Assembly: GCA_024734495.1 (NCBI GenBank)
Contig: JALMQS010000612.1
Span: forward strand, 387,979 to 451,978
DNA length: 64,000 nucleotides
Source: Forficula auricularia
Taxonomy: Eukaryota; Arthropoda; Insecta; Dermaptera; Forficulidae
Reading direction: 5' to 3'
Below the pieces are notes generated by a model. The model saw only the letters and a list, made by a program, of their open reading frames with translations. It was not told the DNA's origin and ran no database searches. The position numbers were made by a program, and so were the translations under genes. Every line of letters starts with the position of its first letter. Position 1 is the first letter of the stretch. This document shows positions 52,801 to 63,699 of the stretch, piece after piece.

Positions 52801-53269
52801 TTAGAAAGATAACACTGTCCTAACAATGAAAATGTTTCTCGCTCAAAAATAGTTGATTCTTATTATGTATTTCCACCATTCCATCTGCTGAAAATAAAAA
52901 TCACTATAAATATGTAAGATTGTTTTTACGAAATTTTATTCTGGGAAAGATATAATACAATAAATAATTACAAAACATAAATATAACATAAATATAACAT
53001 AAATATAACATAAATATAAACAGAACACAATTATGGATTACCTGGGAAAGAATTAAATTATTCGTTGTTTCATTAATATCGAGAAGTAGCTGCAGTTTAT
53101 TATCAGAGAGCCTTTTATATCGAATGTCTTGCCTTTTTCAGTTAAGGTTAGTCAGCATAAGAATCATATTCAATGTATCTAAAATAAGACAAGACATTCA
53201 GGGCTCCACTGATAAGCAGTACCGAAAGTGGAACATAGGTGCCAGGCTAAGTGGTGTTTTAAAATATTA
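52801..53269. other. Unassigned DNA with 12-bp tandem repeat
   Basis: AAATATAACATA is repeated at about 52978-53015. The rest (53040-53260) is of mixed composition without a frame. Confidence 0.45.
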
Positions 53270-54350
53270 ACGATTGATTACCTCTTGTTTTGGTGATATT
53301 ATCGGTCAAAATGACGAAAAGGCCTATTTTCGACTCCCATTAGATATATTAAACAGCAATATTGGAAATTAAAATATGTTATTGACGTAATTTAATTAAT
53401 TTATTATTAAATTATCTTTTAATTATAATAATTGTTTAAATTAATTATTGAACATTTAAATCAATTATTGATTTTATTTATTGGTTTAATTTGTTTGTTA
53501 AATATTTTAATTGATTACATTGCTCGACAAAAAAATTTTTGCCCTTAAACCTAACAATGTATTCCAGTAGAGTTTTATACCCGGAAATGATGAGAGAAGG
53601 AGTTACACCAAAAAGGTGCATCCCCTAAAGGCCAACCCAGGTGTTGGCCCCTCCATCGTAAAAAGAAGAAGAAGGGTTTTTATGGGCTGGGTAGGGGTCG
53701 AAGGTATCTGTGGATACGAGTCTTAAACAGCTGAAAGTTTTAAGCCGCAGGGAAGACGGTGGCTGGGAGCGAGTTCCAGTCATTGGAGGTCATAGGGATA
53801 AAAGAGTTGGCGAAAGCGCTTGTTCGATTTTTATCCAATTTGACAGCGAAGGTGTGTTGAGCGTTCGAAAACCCCGTGTTTCTCGTATAGAGGGCTTTAA
53901 GTCGGATAATTGATTTCAGCTCGACTGAACAGACACCGTGATAGTATCTGTAGTACAGGGAGAGACCTTATTTTTGAGTACCATAAAATATTAAACAGCA
54001 ATATTTGAAATCAAAATATTTTGTTGACGTAATAGAAAACAGCTTGCTCTTTGATTTTCAAATTACCACTTGTTTTTAGCTCAATTACAACTCGAGTTAT
54101 AACTAAAAAATCTAAAACTACGTGATTATACAGGATAATAAACATATGGTCTTAGTTTTTATTTATAGCTCGAGTTCTAATTGGGCTACAAACAAGTGGT
54201 AATTTAAAAATCAAAGAGGAAGCTGTCTTCTATAACGTAAACAAAATCTTTTGATTTCAAATATTGCTGTTTAATATCTAATGGTACTCAAAAATAGGTC
54301 TAAATGGCCTTTTTCGTCGTTTTGGACGATAATATCTCAAAACTATGACC
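53270..54350. repeat. Foldback repeat broken by a LINE end
   Basis: Inverted arms 53976-54115 and 54155-54297 (AATATTAAACAGCAATATTTG, AACAGCTTGCTCTTTGATTT, ACCACTTGTTTTTAGC). A further copy of the outer arm is at 53270-53395, left of the LINE fragment. Confidence 0.7.
53545..53975 (-). pseudogene. CR1-like LINE 3' end (second family member)
   Basis: Read from 53975 downward: LSLYYRYYHGVCSVELKSII, RLKALYTRNTGFSNAQHTF, AVKLDKNRTSAFANSFIPM, TSNDWNSLPATVFPAA, an in-frame stop, then NFQLFKTRIHRYLRPLPSP and a stop near 53680. This is the same C-terminal block order as 28620-29452 (YRYYHG, NSLPA, FKTR.HR) but only moderately similar, so a related family. A CTTCTT-type run and a 3' untranslated part follow. 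It is truncated right at the YYRYYHG block. The plus-strand frame over it is a shadow. Confidence 0.82.
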
Positions 54351-55660
54351 TGTTGTAAAAAATCGGGAAATTGCATGATAATCAGCGTATATAACTCTAC
54401 TGGAATCCATTGTTACGTTTAGGGGGAGAAATTTTGGTTTAATTTTTGTTGAACAGTGTATGTAATAAGTGAAAATCAAGTGTATTGTATTTTTACTATC
54501 ACTTCTATAGAATAAACTAACTGCAAGGCCCCTGAATCCCCACTCAATGGAACCACACCCCATCCCCACCCACCACCGAGCCTCTCCCAATATTTTTTAA
54601 ACAAAAGTTTTCAGAAATCACATCTTTCCACCTGAGATTCATAATGAACTTATTTTTTCATCCATTCTACCCATAAGAATTGAAAAAAAATCAACATTCA
54701 TTAATTTTGAATTTTACTATTGTCCGGTCAGTCGTAGCGCTCTCCGGTAGATCGCACTGCGACCTCATACAAATAGTTTATTCAACTAAACAATACTTTA
54801 AGAGACTTGTAGTGATAATTCTTTAAGTACTCAACAGTCAAATTGTTAAACACATTGTATATTACGTGAGTCAATCAATCATTAATGTCATAATAAACCA
54901 ATGAATTAATGAGAACCGAGTCACCGGCGTGAGCCATGATTTTCTTTGAATGTTATAAATGCGTCAACTCGAATCAAGTTAATTCAGCTACCACCAAAAT
55001 ATGGTCTGCTCAATTGTTTTTGATTATTCATCATCCACTACCTTATTTTCCCTCGTGGTTGGAACCACCGTCGGGGCACAGGGGCATTCCCCTCTCCTCC
55101 GACAACCAACCCCTTCCGATATCCTAGTTAGAGATCAGACACCCCCACCACTAACACTGGCGGCGACACCAAACGCGCGCAGTCAGTAACAACTATTGAA
55201 AAATAAAAAAATCGAAAAAAGAGCTTTTTTTTTAAAAATCTCAAAAATCGTTTGAGATAAAGTGCTAAAAATTTAGCTGAATTATTTTTATTTAATGTCA
55301 AATCGATCCCCCCCCCAAGTGAAAATCAAAAAAGCCGTGGGGGCAGATTTCCCATACAAACATGGCTATAGGTAATCTTTATTTGAAAAATCTTAGTCTA
55401 TTCTTGAAATATGAATTTTATAATAAAAAACTCAAACACTGACAGACAAACGGACAACGAAACGTGATAGAAGAGCTAATCTTAGAAAATTTGAGGCTCG
55501 TTTCAACCAATAAAATACGTTGCTGCCAAACATTTTCGTTACACCCTGTACTTATATACCCATGTGGCAAGTCTGAGACTAAACCGACATGAGCGTATCG
55601 ATCTGATATCCGACTGTTACCAATTATGAGACACATGGGTTTTACGATCACTCGGAGACT
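54351..55660. other. Unassigned DNA
   Basis: No credible gene. Patches of average composition at 54500-54590, 54720-54780 and 55060-55190 encode nothing I recognise. C-run at 55310-55317. Confidence 0.4.
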
Positions 55661-55822
55661 GGCATTAATATCAGGTTGGTGTCAGAATGGTCAACTAACC
55701 GAGTCTCTGTATTTCGATCGACATTCAAACGGGCGGATATTGGCCTTAATATCAGATTGGTATCAGAATGGTCAACTAACCGAGTCTCTGTATTTCGACC
55801 GACATTCCCTCTGGCGGAGACT
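55661..55822 (+). repeat. 81-bp tandem duplication
   Basis: Two 81-bp units starting at 55661 and 55742; the third start (GGCCCAG, 55823) is truncated. They share GTCAACTAACCGAGTCTCTG. 81 bases is 27 codons, so the plus frame over it (55626-55904) repeats in protein space too, but no family is recognised. Confidence 0.75.
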
Positions 55823-56668
55823 GGCCCAGTTTCAAAATGAATTTTTCAAACAAGTGACTTCTCTTTGTTATTCAAATTGGCTCAGACATAACCTCCAAGT
55901 TTGATTCAGATGTCATTTTACAAATAGTCAGTAAAGATTGTGTTCTATCCCTTATTATAATATCTCTGTATAAATATAATTTCTGCCTCGAATAATAATT
56001 TTCGTTATAGTGTAAAAATGTCGTCTTATCATTATTCAAAAATACATGTATTATGGATAAATGAAAAGGTCGTCCTTTAACTTGAATGCCCATCGGATAT
56101 ACTGAAAAAGTTTTCACTTTTTAAACCACTCTATTGATTACAAGTCTAGCATCTGCTGTTTCCATTAATTTATTTTTTTCAATAAACCTCCCCTCCCACC
56201 CCCTCTAACGCTTTTTTTGTGAACCTCGAATCTTTTTACTCAAAGGTTTCCTATATCTCAAAATCCAATTCGACACTTTGTTTTTTTATTTTTTGTAACC
56301 CGATAAAATGAAAATATTGATTATTTTTTATCGGGACACTTAATACAACCCCCCCCCCCCTTCTCTTTTCATTTTCCCCTTCCTCTCTACGATGGTTGAT
56401 GTTAATATCAAAAATTCATTTTTAAAAGAGCCCGCCCCCTTGTGTGTCTGCAATTTCAACCCCCACCATCCCCCAGCCCATTACCTTTTAACGTTAAAAG
56501 CTTAATAATATATTTTGTATATATATTGTGAATAAAATTCATTTCTTCTCGTTATTATCCCTAAATATAGAATATAGAATAGTAAATCGTATGCTTTTAT
56601 TTAATTTTCCAACCAACAACAGCCAGGCAGGCAGTCACATCTCACTTTATAAAAAGGAAAATAAAGTA

Positions 56669-56705
<37 letters not shown>

Positions 56706-56950
56706 TAAACCCTCCAAAGGGAAATACGAAAAAACAAAGACAGAAAGACAGACAGACAGACAGCAAGGAAGGGGATTGGCAATAAAAACCAAATTCAATC
56801 TCCAATTGCGATTTGATGGTAAAAGACATCAAAAAATAATATAGAGATATATTTATGTTATATTCTTTTCCATCATTGTACTATATAATATTATGTACTT
56901 CTTTATTGTTATGGAAATACCCGAAATGGGCTAGATAATAATAGAGATTA
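55823..56950. other. Unassigned DNA with microsatellites
   Basis: (AAT)n at 56672-56703, (GACA)n at 56749-56763, a C-run at 56350-56360. A short hairpin CCCGATAAAATGAAAATA lies at 56300-56336. No gene. Confidence 0.4.
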
Positions 56951-58026
56951 CTAGCTGCAAGGCCCGCCTTCGGCGGCCCTCTTGCTAGCAAGGGGGGACA
57001 TCCCCTGGACCCCTAACGCACGAACACCACCCTCTCACTCCAGTCCCCCCACCAAACCCCCGAAACCCACCCAGCTCCCCCATCCCTCGCACCATGCACC
57101 CGTGTCCAAACCCCGCCCCCACACCACCACCCACAACACCATCCTCCACCCTCCTCGGAACCCTACCCCCGTACCACCCCACTATCGCCACTGGACACTC
57201 TCCTGAACCTCCACTCCACCAACCCTACACCACCATGCCCTCAACCCCCGCCTAGTCCCCTGTACCCCACACTAAGCCCCTTGTACCCCCTGCATCCCTC
57301 TACTCCGCCTTACTCCCTCACTCAACCCCCATTACACCCCCGCACACACACCCACCCCCGCACCAACCATCCGCATCCAGTTTTTTGCATTTCTAGCCTT
57401 CTAGGGACCCACCAAAATATGTATACAAAATTTAGTTGAGTTTGTTCCAAGAGCAAGAATTTTCATTTTTTGACCCTCCCCCCCATTTTGGGTAGTTAGT
57501 TTTTGCATTTCTAACTCTCAAGAGGCCCACAGATTATGTATACAAAATTTGGTTGAGTTTGCTCTAAAGGCAAGAATTTACATATTTTTCACCTTCTCCC
57601 CCTTTTTTTGGGTAGTTTTTCGAGGGAATTTTTTTAAACAAAAGTTGTCAGAAATCACATCCCCTACAACTTTGTTTATTATAAAATTTGCCGTAGAGTT
57701 AATAGTTTAGGAGTTATATGATGATTTTCATTCATGCGCCCCCCCCCCAAATCTCCCTTTTGGGGTCAAAATATCAATAACTTATATAGCTATAAACGTA
57801 AGTTAGAAGACATCTGATGTAAATATGAAATTTCAAATAATCCCTTGAGCCGTTTTTACGTGAATCGTGAACAACTTTTCGCGGAAACCACCGAAACAAA
57901 CATACAGACAGACATGAATTTTGTTGAGGGTGTTTTCGTTCATAACTTTGCTTGAAACGAGTGCAACCAAAATTTGGCGTGATTTGGGGCAATGTACAGA
58001 CAAAACCTTAATTTTATATATATAGA
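56951..58026 (-). mobile_element. Helitron H2, complete copy (minus)
   Basis: 5' end at 58026: TCTATATATATAAAATTAAG, preceded by A on that strand. 3' end at 56951: hairpin GGCCGCC-GAA-GGCGGGCC, then TTGCAGCTAG followed by T. Both ends obey the Helitron rules. The 5' body includes GTGAATCGTGAACAAC and CGGTGGTTTCCGCG (minus). A C-rich tract (56995-57390) is the G-rich strand of the element near its 3' end. Non-coding. Confidence 0.82.
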
Positions 58027-58257
58027 TTATGTAGGTATATCAAATATGGATTGAGAAAAATCATATTGTTAATTAATTATTAAATATTTTAATTGTTTCT
58101 ATGTATTGATTTAAAACATTGGTAGTTAAATAATTTAAATGAAGGGTTTTGATAAGAACCACCCTCAGCTTAGACAACAAACAAAAAAAAACCATGCGTC
58201 AAGTTATAAAATGAAATCCAAAACTTTACAGAATAAGGCAGTAAGAGAAGAGATAAC

Positions 58258-58260
58258 TGC

Positions 58261-58288
<28 letters not shown>
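58258..58288 (+). repeat. (TG)n microsatellite
   Basis: About fifteen TG units. The 88-codon frame over it is an artefact. 58027-58660 otherwise shows no gene. Confidence 0.9.
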
Positions 58289-58292
<4 letters not shown>

Positions 58293-58665
58293 GGTGTTGG
58301 ATTAGCATGCTGTTTGGAAACAGCAGTTGCAATCTGAAACTTGGTGCTACACTCTCTCCTCCACGCGTGAAGATGACATTCACAAACTCATCAAGTCAAT
58401 TTTAAACTTTCCACAATCCAAACAAAAGCTCCTCTCTCTCTTCAAACTCCATTAATTCAAATCCTATCCTAGATATCAAAACGATATTAATTTTTAATTA
58501 AGGAAGTTCGGGACAGCTATTATCTATCTGGTTGATCTACGAAAAAATCTATTGTATTTCTGCAGAGTGCCAACTTCTGCGTATTAAATTCTTTAATAAA
58601 CAAATTGTTAATAATGAGCTTAATTTCGAATTTTCTTAATCAAATCTTTGTTTTTTTAATATTAA

Positions 58666-58779
58666 GTACCTGGAGCCACCGAGCGATGCACGGTAACTTT
58701 TAACTTCAGTTAAAAGCTATATATTAATATTATTTTTAATTTAAATTTCTGATAAATATACAAAATATATATAGTACAC
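58666..58779 (-). mobile_element. Helitron H1 3'-end fragment
   Basis: Minus orientation: GTACC at the left, hairpin CCGAGCGATGCACGG, AGTTAAAAGCTATATATTAA. The MITE at 58780 is inserted in it. Confidence 0.6.
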
Positions 58780-59411
58780 CGAGGGGTGAACCACGACCTA
58801 ATATGCTGTACACCTACTTCCACTTATAGTTCCAAATATTTCCAAATACTTCCAAATATTTCCAAGCACTTACAAATATTTCCAGATACTTCCATATGTT
58901 TCCAAGTACTTCCAAATATTTCCAAGTACTTCCAAAATACTTCCAAAGAGGTGTGCACCTACTTCCAAATATTTCCAAGTACTTCCAAAATACTTCCAAA
59001 GAGGTGTGCACCTACTTCCAAATATTTCCAAGTACTTCCAAAATACTTCCAAAGAGGTGTGCACCTACTTCCAAATATTTCCAAGTACTTCCAAAATACT
59101 TCCAAAGAGGTGTGCACCTACTTCCAAATATTTCCAAGTACTTCCAAAATACTTCCAAAGAGGTGTGCACCTACTTCCAAATATTTCCAAGTACTTCCAA
59201 AATACTTCCAAAGAGGTGTGCACCTACTTCCAAATATTTCCAAGTACTTCGCAAAATACTTCCAAAGAGGTGTGCACCTACTTCCAAATATTTCCAAGTA
59301 CTTCCACAAATACTTCCAAAGAGGTGTGCACCTACTTCCAAATATTTCCAAGTACTTCCAAAATACTTCCAAAGAGGTGTGCACCTACTTCCAATCGCGG
59401 ATCACCCCTAG
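58780..59411 (+). mobile_element. hAT-like MITE, copy D (expanded)
   Basis: Termini CGAGGGGTGAACCACGA and ATCACCCCTAG; flanking TAGTACAC/TAGTAAAC (58772-58779 and 59412-59419). At 632 bp it is 3-5 times longer than its relatives because of the internal minisatellite. The ends and duplication match copies A-C. Confidence 0.88.
58892..59392 (+). repeat. 53-bp minisatellite inside MITE D
   Basis: AAAGAGGTGTGCACC starts at 58945, 58998, 59051, 59104, 59157, 59210, 59264, 59318 and 59371: nine starts, 53-bp spacing with two single-base insertions. Units are otherwise nearly identical. The frames of 165-217 codons here are repeat translations and not genes. Confidence 0.95.
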
Positions 59412-59599
59412 TAGTAAACTATACTTCTTTGTTCAATAATTTCACTCATTGTAAAAATCGCCGAATGCACTTTTTGTACTTCAGAAAGACAAGCGTATAC
59501 TAAACACTAATGATTATTTTGATGTGACATTTGGCCTAGAAAAAATATATTTCGACGAATGGGTTTCCGCGCGAAATTTAAATTAAAAAGTCTTACTAT

Positions 59600-60390
59600 T
59601 TATTGCCCACAGTAGTATATAGTATATATGAACCCCTCGATACCCCCCCCGAACCCACGCCATTTAAAACCCCGCACTTCGCACCTCTCGGACCCGCACT
59701 GGACCCTGCACCCCCAACATCCACCTCCATCCCGTCCCAACCCCGAACCAGTCCCCCCACCACTGCACCACATCCCCATGCACCCAGTTTTTGCATAGGT
59801 ACAGTAATTTTTATCAGAATTTTAAATTAAAAATAATATTAATATATAGCTTTTAACTGAAGCAAAAAGTTGCCGAGCTGTTGTATTTATAGCTAGTTAT
59901 AATAATAAAAAAATAATCGTATAGGATCTGAAATAAAAACATAAAATTAAATAAGATTTGTTTCCAAGTTATATAAAAAAAAGCCATTACAACCACTTTA
60001 TTTGTAAACACACCTGTTTTGTTATGAATCCATCTGTAATGTTATGATTTAGACACCTGTTAATTAAAACACAAACAACAGATTCCTAATTTTAATATAA
60101 AATAATAATATTTGGTATAAAGTATTAGTGGGTTTTAAAATTAAAAAACCAATTAATAAATAAAAGATAATTGAAAGAAATGTAAACAAACTTTTTATTG
60201 AGATTTTCATCTATCAATAATTACTTTAATTAGGGAAAGATGAATAAAGATGAAATTTGTCCAGGTCCAGACCTAGCCAGATCGCTTTCTCATCCTCAAA
60301 ACTTGTTAATAGAGTTGGTTTCATCAAAATCGGTAGAGCAGATTTCAAAATAGAACAAAGATACAAATATATAAATATATATAAACAAAT
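59600..60390 (-). mobile_element. Helitron H1 fragments
   Basis: A C-rich tract (59643-59782), a 3' end region in plus direction (59820-59878), then the 5' body in minus orientation (59900-60390: GATTTGTTTCCAAG, GGTCCAGACCTAGCCAG, AAAATCGGTAGAGC). Rearranged; no clean termini. Confidence 0.55.
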
Positions 60391-60951
60391 TCCTTGACTG
60401 AAAATTCACCGCCCGCCACTGATAATATATAAACCTTGAGAGAAAGAGATGAAAAATGGTTAAATTTATGGTAAATATTAAATTTCATTTTTTCTTCTTT
60501 TTTTAATATTTATTCCCCCCCCCCCCCCAAAAAAAAAGAACAAACTTGAAAGCATCGTATACAAACAAACAAGCAACAACATCTTTGTCAACAGGTTTTT
60601 TCTTTATCCTTGGCAAATCTTGACTCTCTCTCTCTCTCTCTATCTCTGTTTAGTCCTTTTATCCTTCGTTCGTTTAAAAAGCCCTTGCCAGGTGAGTGGG
60701 GTGCAGGGGGCAGGGGGGGCACTTGAAGTAATCTACAAGCCCTTTCGCTTTTTCTTTTCTTATACTAAAGGATTCAGCCCCAAAAATAAAATCAATCTAA
60801 ATTGGCTCAACCCGCATTTGAGAGGCACACACACACACACACACCATACACACACATTTATATACTAAAGACAGAAGAGAATACAAGTTGAAATAATATT
60901 TAAAAATAGGTTCTACGGAACAATGCAATTTATGAAATCTTCTAATTTTAA
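60391..60951. other. Unassigned DNA with simple repeats
   Basis: C-run at 60515-60528, (TC)n at 60624-60640, (AC)n at 60829-60843. No gene. Confidence 0.4.
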
Positions 60952-62224
60952 TCTATATATATATAAAATTAAGGTTTTGTTTGTACATTGCTCAAAATCA
61001 CGCCAAATTTCGGTTGCACACGTTTCAAGCAAAATTATGAACGAAAACACCATCAACAAAATTCCTGTCTGTCTGTCTATCTATTTCAGTGGTTTCCGCG
61101 AAAAGTTGCTCACGATTCACGTCAAAACGGCTGAAGGGATTATTATGAAATTTCAAATTTGCAAATTTTATAATGAGCAAAGTTGTAGGGGATGTGATTT
61201 CTGACAACTTTTGTATAACAAAATTCCCCCCAAAAAACACACAAAAAGGAGGGGGGGGGGTGAAAAATACGTAAATTCTTGTTCTTGGAGCAAACTCAAC
61301 CAAATTTTGTATACATAATATGTGGGTCACTAGAAGGCTAGAAATTCAAAAACTGAGTGCTGGGATGGAGTGGGGGGTGGGTTAGGGCATGGGGTGCGCG
61401 GGGTGGAGTCACTGGAGGCGACTGTGGGTCAGTGGGTAGAGTGTTGGGTCGCTGACTCGAAAATTGCTGGTTCGAGACCGAGTCTCGGCAGATAGATATT
61501 TTCAGTCGCCTCCTCTTGGAAAGTAATGGCAACCTACCAAGAGTATAATTGCCTAGTAACCTCTCCAAATTAGCCGTTCGGAACCGGCGTTAAAAAGTAG
61601 GTCCCATATATTTGTGTAAAACAACTAAACACACTCAGCACAGGTATATGTGGAGAGGCGCCGACACACGTTTCGGGTATGGCACTCGAAGAAGAAGAAG
61701 AGAGCTAGAAATGCAATGGGGGGAGGGTCAAAAAATGAAAATTCTTGCTCTTGTACTAAACTCAACTAAATTTTTGTATACAGAATCTGTGGGTCACTAG
61801 AAGGCTAGAAATTCAAAAACTGGGTGCGGGAGTGGAGTGGGGGGAGGGTTAGGGCATGGGGAGCGCGGGGTGGAATGGGGGTGGAGTGAGGGAGTAAGGC
61901 TGAGTAGGGGGCGCAGGGGGGTGTAGGGTTGGTGGAATGGGGGTTTCAGGTGAGGGTCCAGTGACTTAGTGCGGTGGTACGGGGGTGGGGGTGCTGGGTA
62001 GGTTTCTGGGGGTGTGGTGGGTGAGAGTGGGGTGTGAGTTTGGGGTTCTTGGGTTGGGGGTACGAGGTGGGTGGGGTGCGGGATGGAGTGTTGGTGTGGT
62101 GGTGTGGTGGCGGGGGTTGCACACGGGTGCATGGTGCGGGGGGAGTGGAGTGTGAGGGTGGGGTCCGTGGGTTGGCGGTCCCCTGGCTAGCAAGAGGGCC
62201 GCCGAAGGCAGGCCTTGCAGATAG
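60952..62224 (+). mobile_element. Helitron H2, complete copy (plus)
   Basis: 5' TCTATATATATATAAAATTA at 60952, preceded by A; 3' hairpin GGCCGCC-GAA-GGCAGGCC, then TTGCAGATAG at 62224, followed by T. It has the same body as the minus copy (CGGTTGCACACGTTTC, GGTTTCCGCGAAAAG). The G-rich tract is 61360-62180. A SINE and a 100-bp direct duplication (61324-61425 and 61791-61885) lie within. Non-coding; the Pro/His-rich minus frames are artefacts. Confidence 0.8.
61424..61712 (+). mobile_element. tRNA-derived SINE in Helitron H2
   Basis: A-box-like TGGGTCAGTGGGTAGAGT and B box GGTTCGAGACC at 61434-61485, then a central block GGAAAGTAATGGCAACCTAC, CGTTCGGAACCGGCG, and a GAAGAAGAAGAAG tail. The typical order (Pol III promoter, body, simple tail) is complete. 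The family is not assigned. Confidence 0.7.
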
Positions 62225-62339
62225 TAATAATATAAATTAGAACTTATATGCTACATTGTGGTGCAAAAAAAGTGGAACACTTTGAAAAAATTTAGTTTTT
62301 TCATATAATTTTCAGGAAAAACATAATATTCTATTTAAA

Positions 62340-63699
62340 CTTTTAATTAAATAAATAATTTAATAATTTTTCGACACTGTTCTGAGACATTCCAGAGTGT
62401 ATTACAAGTCTTCTGGATGAATTCCAGTTCCAATTTCCTAATTTTGACCTGTTCCAGTTTCTTCGTAGACTTTACGTTTCCTGTTTTTTTTTTTTTAACA
62501 GATTTTACAACACAATAAAATGAAGCTTCTGAGGGTGTATTCCTATTAGGAAACCACTCGGCATTCATTTAAATGACAGCCCCATAGCACTTCTTCCACA
62601 TTCACCGCATAAATTAAGACTATTTTTTAATTCTGTCTTCAAAAAAAAAAAAATACTCCATTATTATTATTATTATTGTTTGCGTTTTGACCGTTGGGAT
62701 CACGCAAAGCTTGATGTCTCTTTCTGGTAGGACCTTCCACGCCTCTATCTTTTTCCGTAACGTGTTATCGAGTTCCATGGTCAGGCTATGTAATTTCCTG
62801 GCCGGATGAGTGTGTTAAAGGTGCCCAGGTATGTATGGTTTTTTGGCGTTATTCTTCTATTGTTTCTTCCTTGATTTCGTGATGGTCCGGGTTTTCCAGA
62901 ATCTGAATGCCCGGTTGCCACTCGAGCGTGGGTGGATTGGTTACCACCTGGGGTAATCTTGTTTTGCCTCTCACGATTCATGGTTGCTTGTTACGAAATT
63001 TTGTCCTGCGCATGCGCGAGGTTTTGTAGAACCAGAGATTGTCAGTTTCTGGAGCCGAGGGGCCAGTTTTTTATTGTTTTCAAATAAATTCACTTTGCTT
63101 CTTGCTGGGATCGAACTGATGAAGTCTAGGTCCATTTTTATTATTTTAATACAATAGTATAACTATCTACTGGATTAACACAAGAAATAAACTTTTTTAA
63201 ACTCAAAAATTTCAACTAGTTCTATTAAGAAGAAATTAATCTCTTAAATCTAAGTATAACGAAGTTTTCATTTAATTATAAACACTTATTTTCATTGTTG
63301 GGACTTTTCTTTTTAATAATTATTTATTTAATAATTAATTATTTAATCATTATTATTTGATAATTAAGTTAAATATTTGTTAAAAATAATTATTAAGAAT
63401 TTTTCGGAGATCTAATTGGTTCATGTATTTTGTTTATTTGATGTTGTATAAAAAAATAGTTCATATGAAAGTTGTTCAGTTTTTTTTATAGATCAAGTAG
63501 ATGTAAAGAAAAATATAGGATTCCATTTAAACAACAGAACTTGACATTGAAATACCCTTGAGAGCTTGTTCTAGATCAACAAAAAATCGCGTAGTTTAGT
63601 TTCCCCTCGATATAAACAAACTTTTATTTGAAACTTTTTTCATATAATGCACTGTTTTTGAATTATAAGACTGTCTCAAGATAAAAAAACTCACCCGGT
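62340..63699 (-). repeat. Repeat R3, interrupted by a LINE
   Basis: Centre (62370-62660: CGACACTGTTCTGAG, CTGGATGAATTCCAG), then after the LINE insertion the second part of the centre (63130-63260, ACTATCTACTGGATT) and the arm ending AACTCACCCGGT at 63699. Confidence 0.7.
62665..63110 (-). pseudogene. LINE-like 5' ORF start with AAT tail
   Basis: Read on the minus strand: a 5' leader with CTCGCGCATGCGCAGG, then an ATG opening MNRERQNKITPGGNQSTHA, ITPKNHTYLGTFNTLIRP (similar to the first strand of the LINE endonuclease fold, usually GTWNV or GTFNT), then after a frameshift KLHSLTMELDNTLRKKIEAW and LPERDIKLCVIPTVKTQ, directly into (AAT)n at 62658-62675. The rest of the endonuclease and the whole RT are missing, yet a 3' tail is present, so this may be a non-autonomous LINE derivative. 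It is inserted in R3 at TCCATT. Confidence 0.5.

Noticed and set aside
58892..59392. Regular direct repeats as a CRISPR array
   Set aside because: Repeats of 53 bp are contiguous with no unique spacers, in a eukaryotic transposon, without cas genes.
58786..59503. Open frames of 165-217 codons on both strands over the TTCC-rich array
   Set aside because: They are translations of the 53-bp minisatellite, open in several frames at once. The MITE boundaries explain the region.
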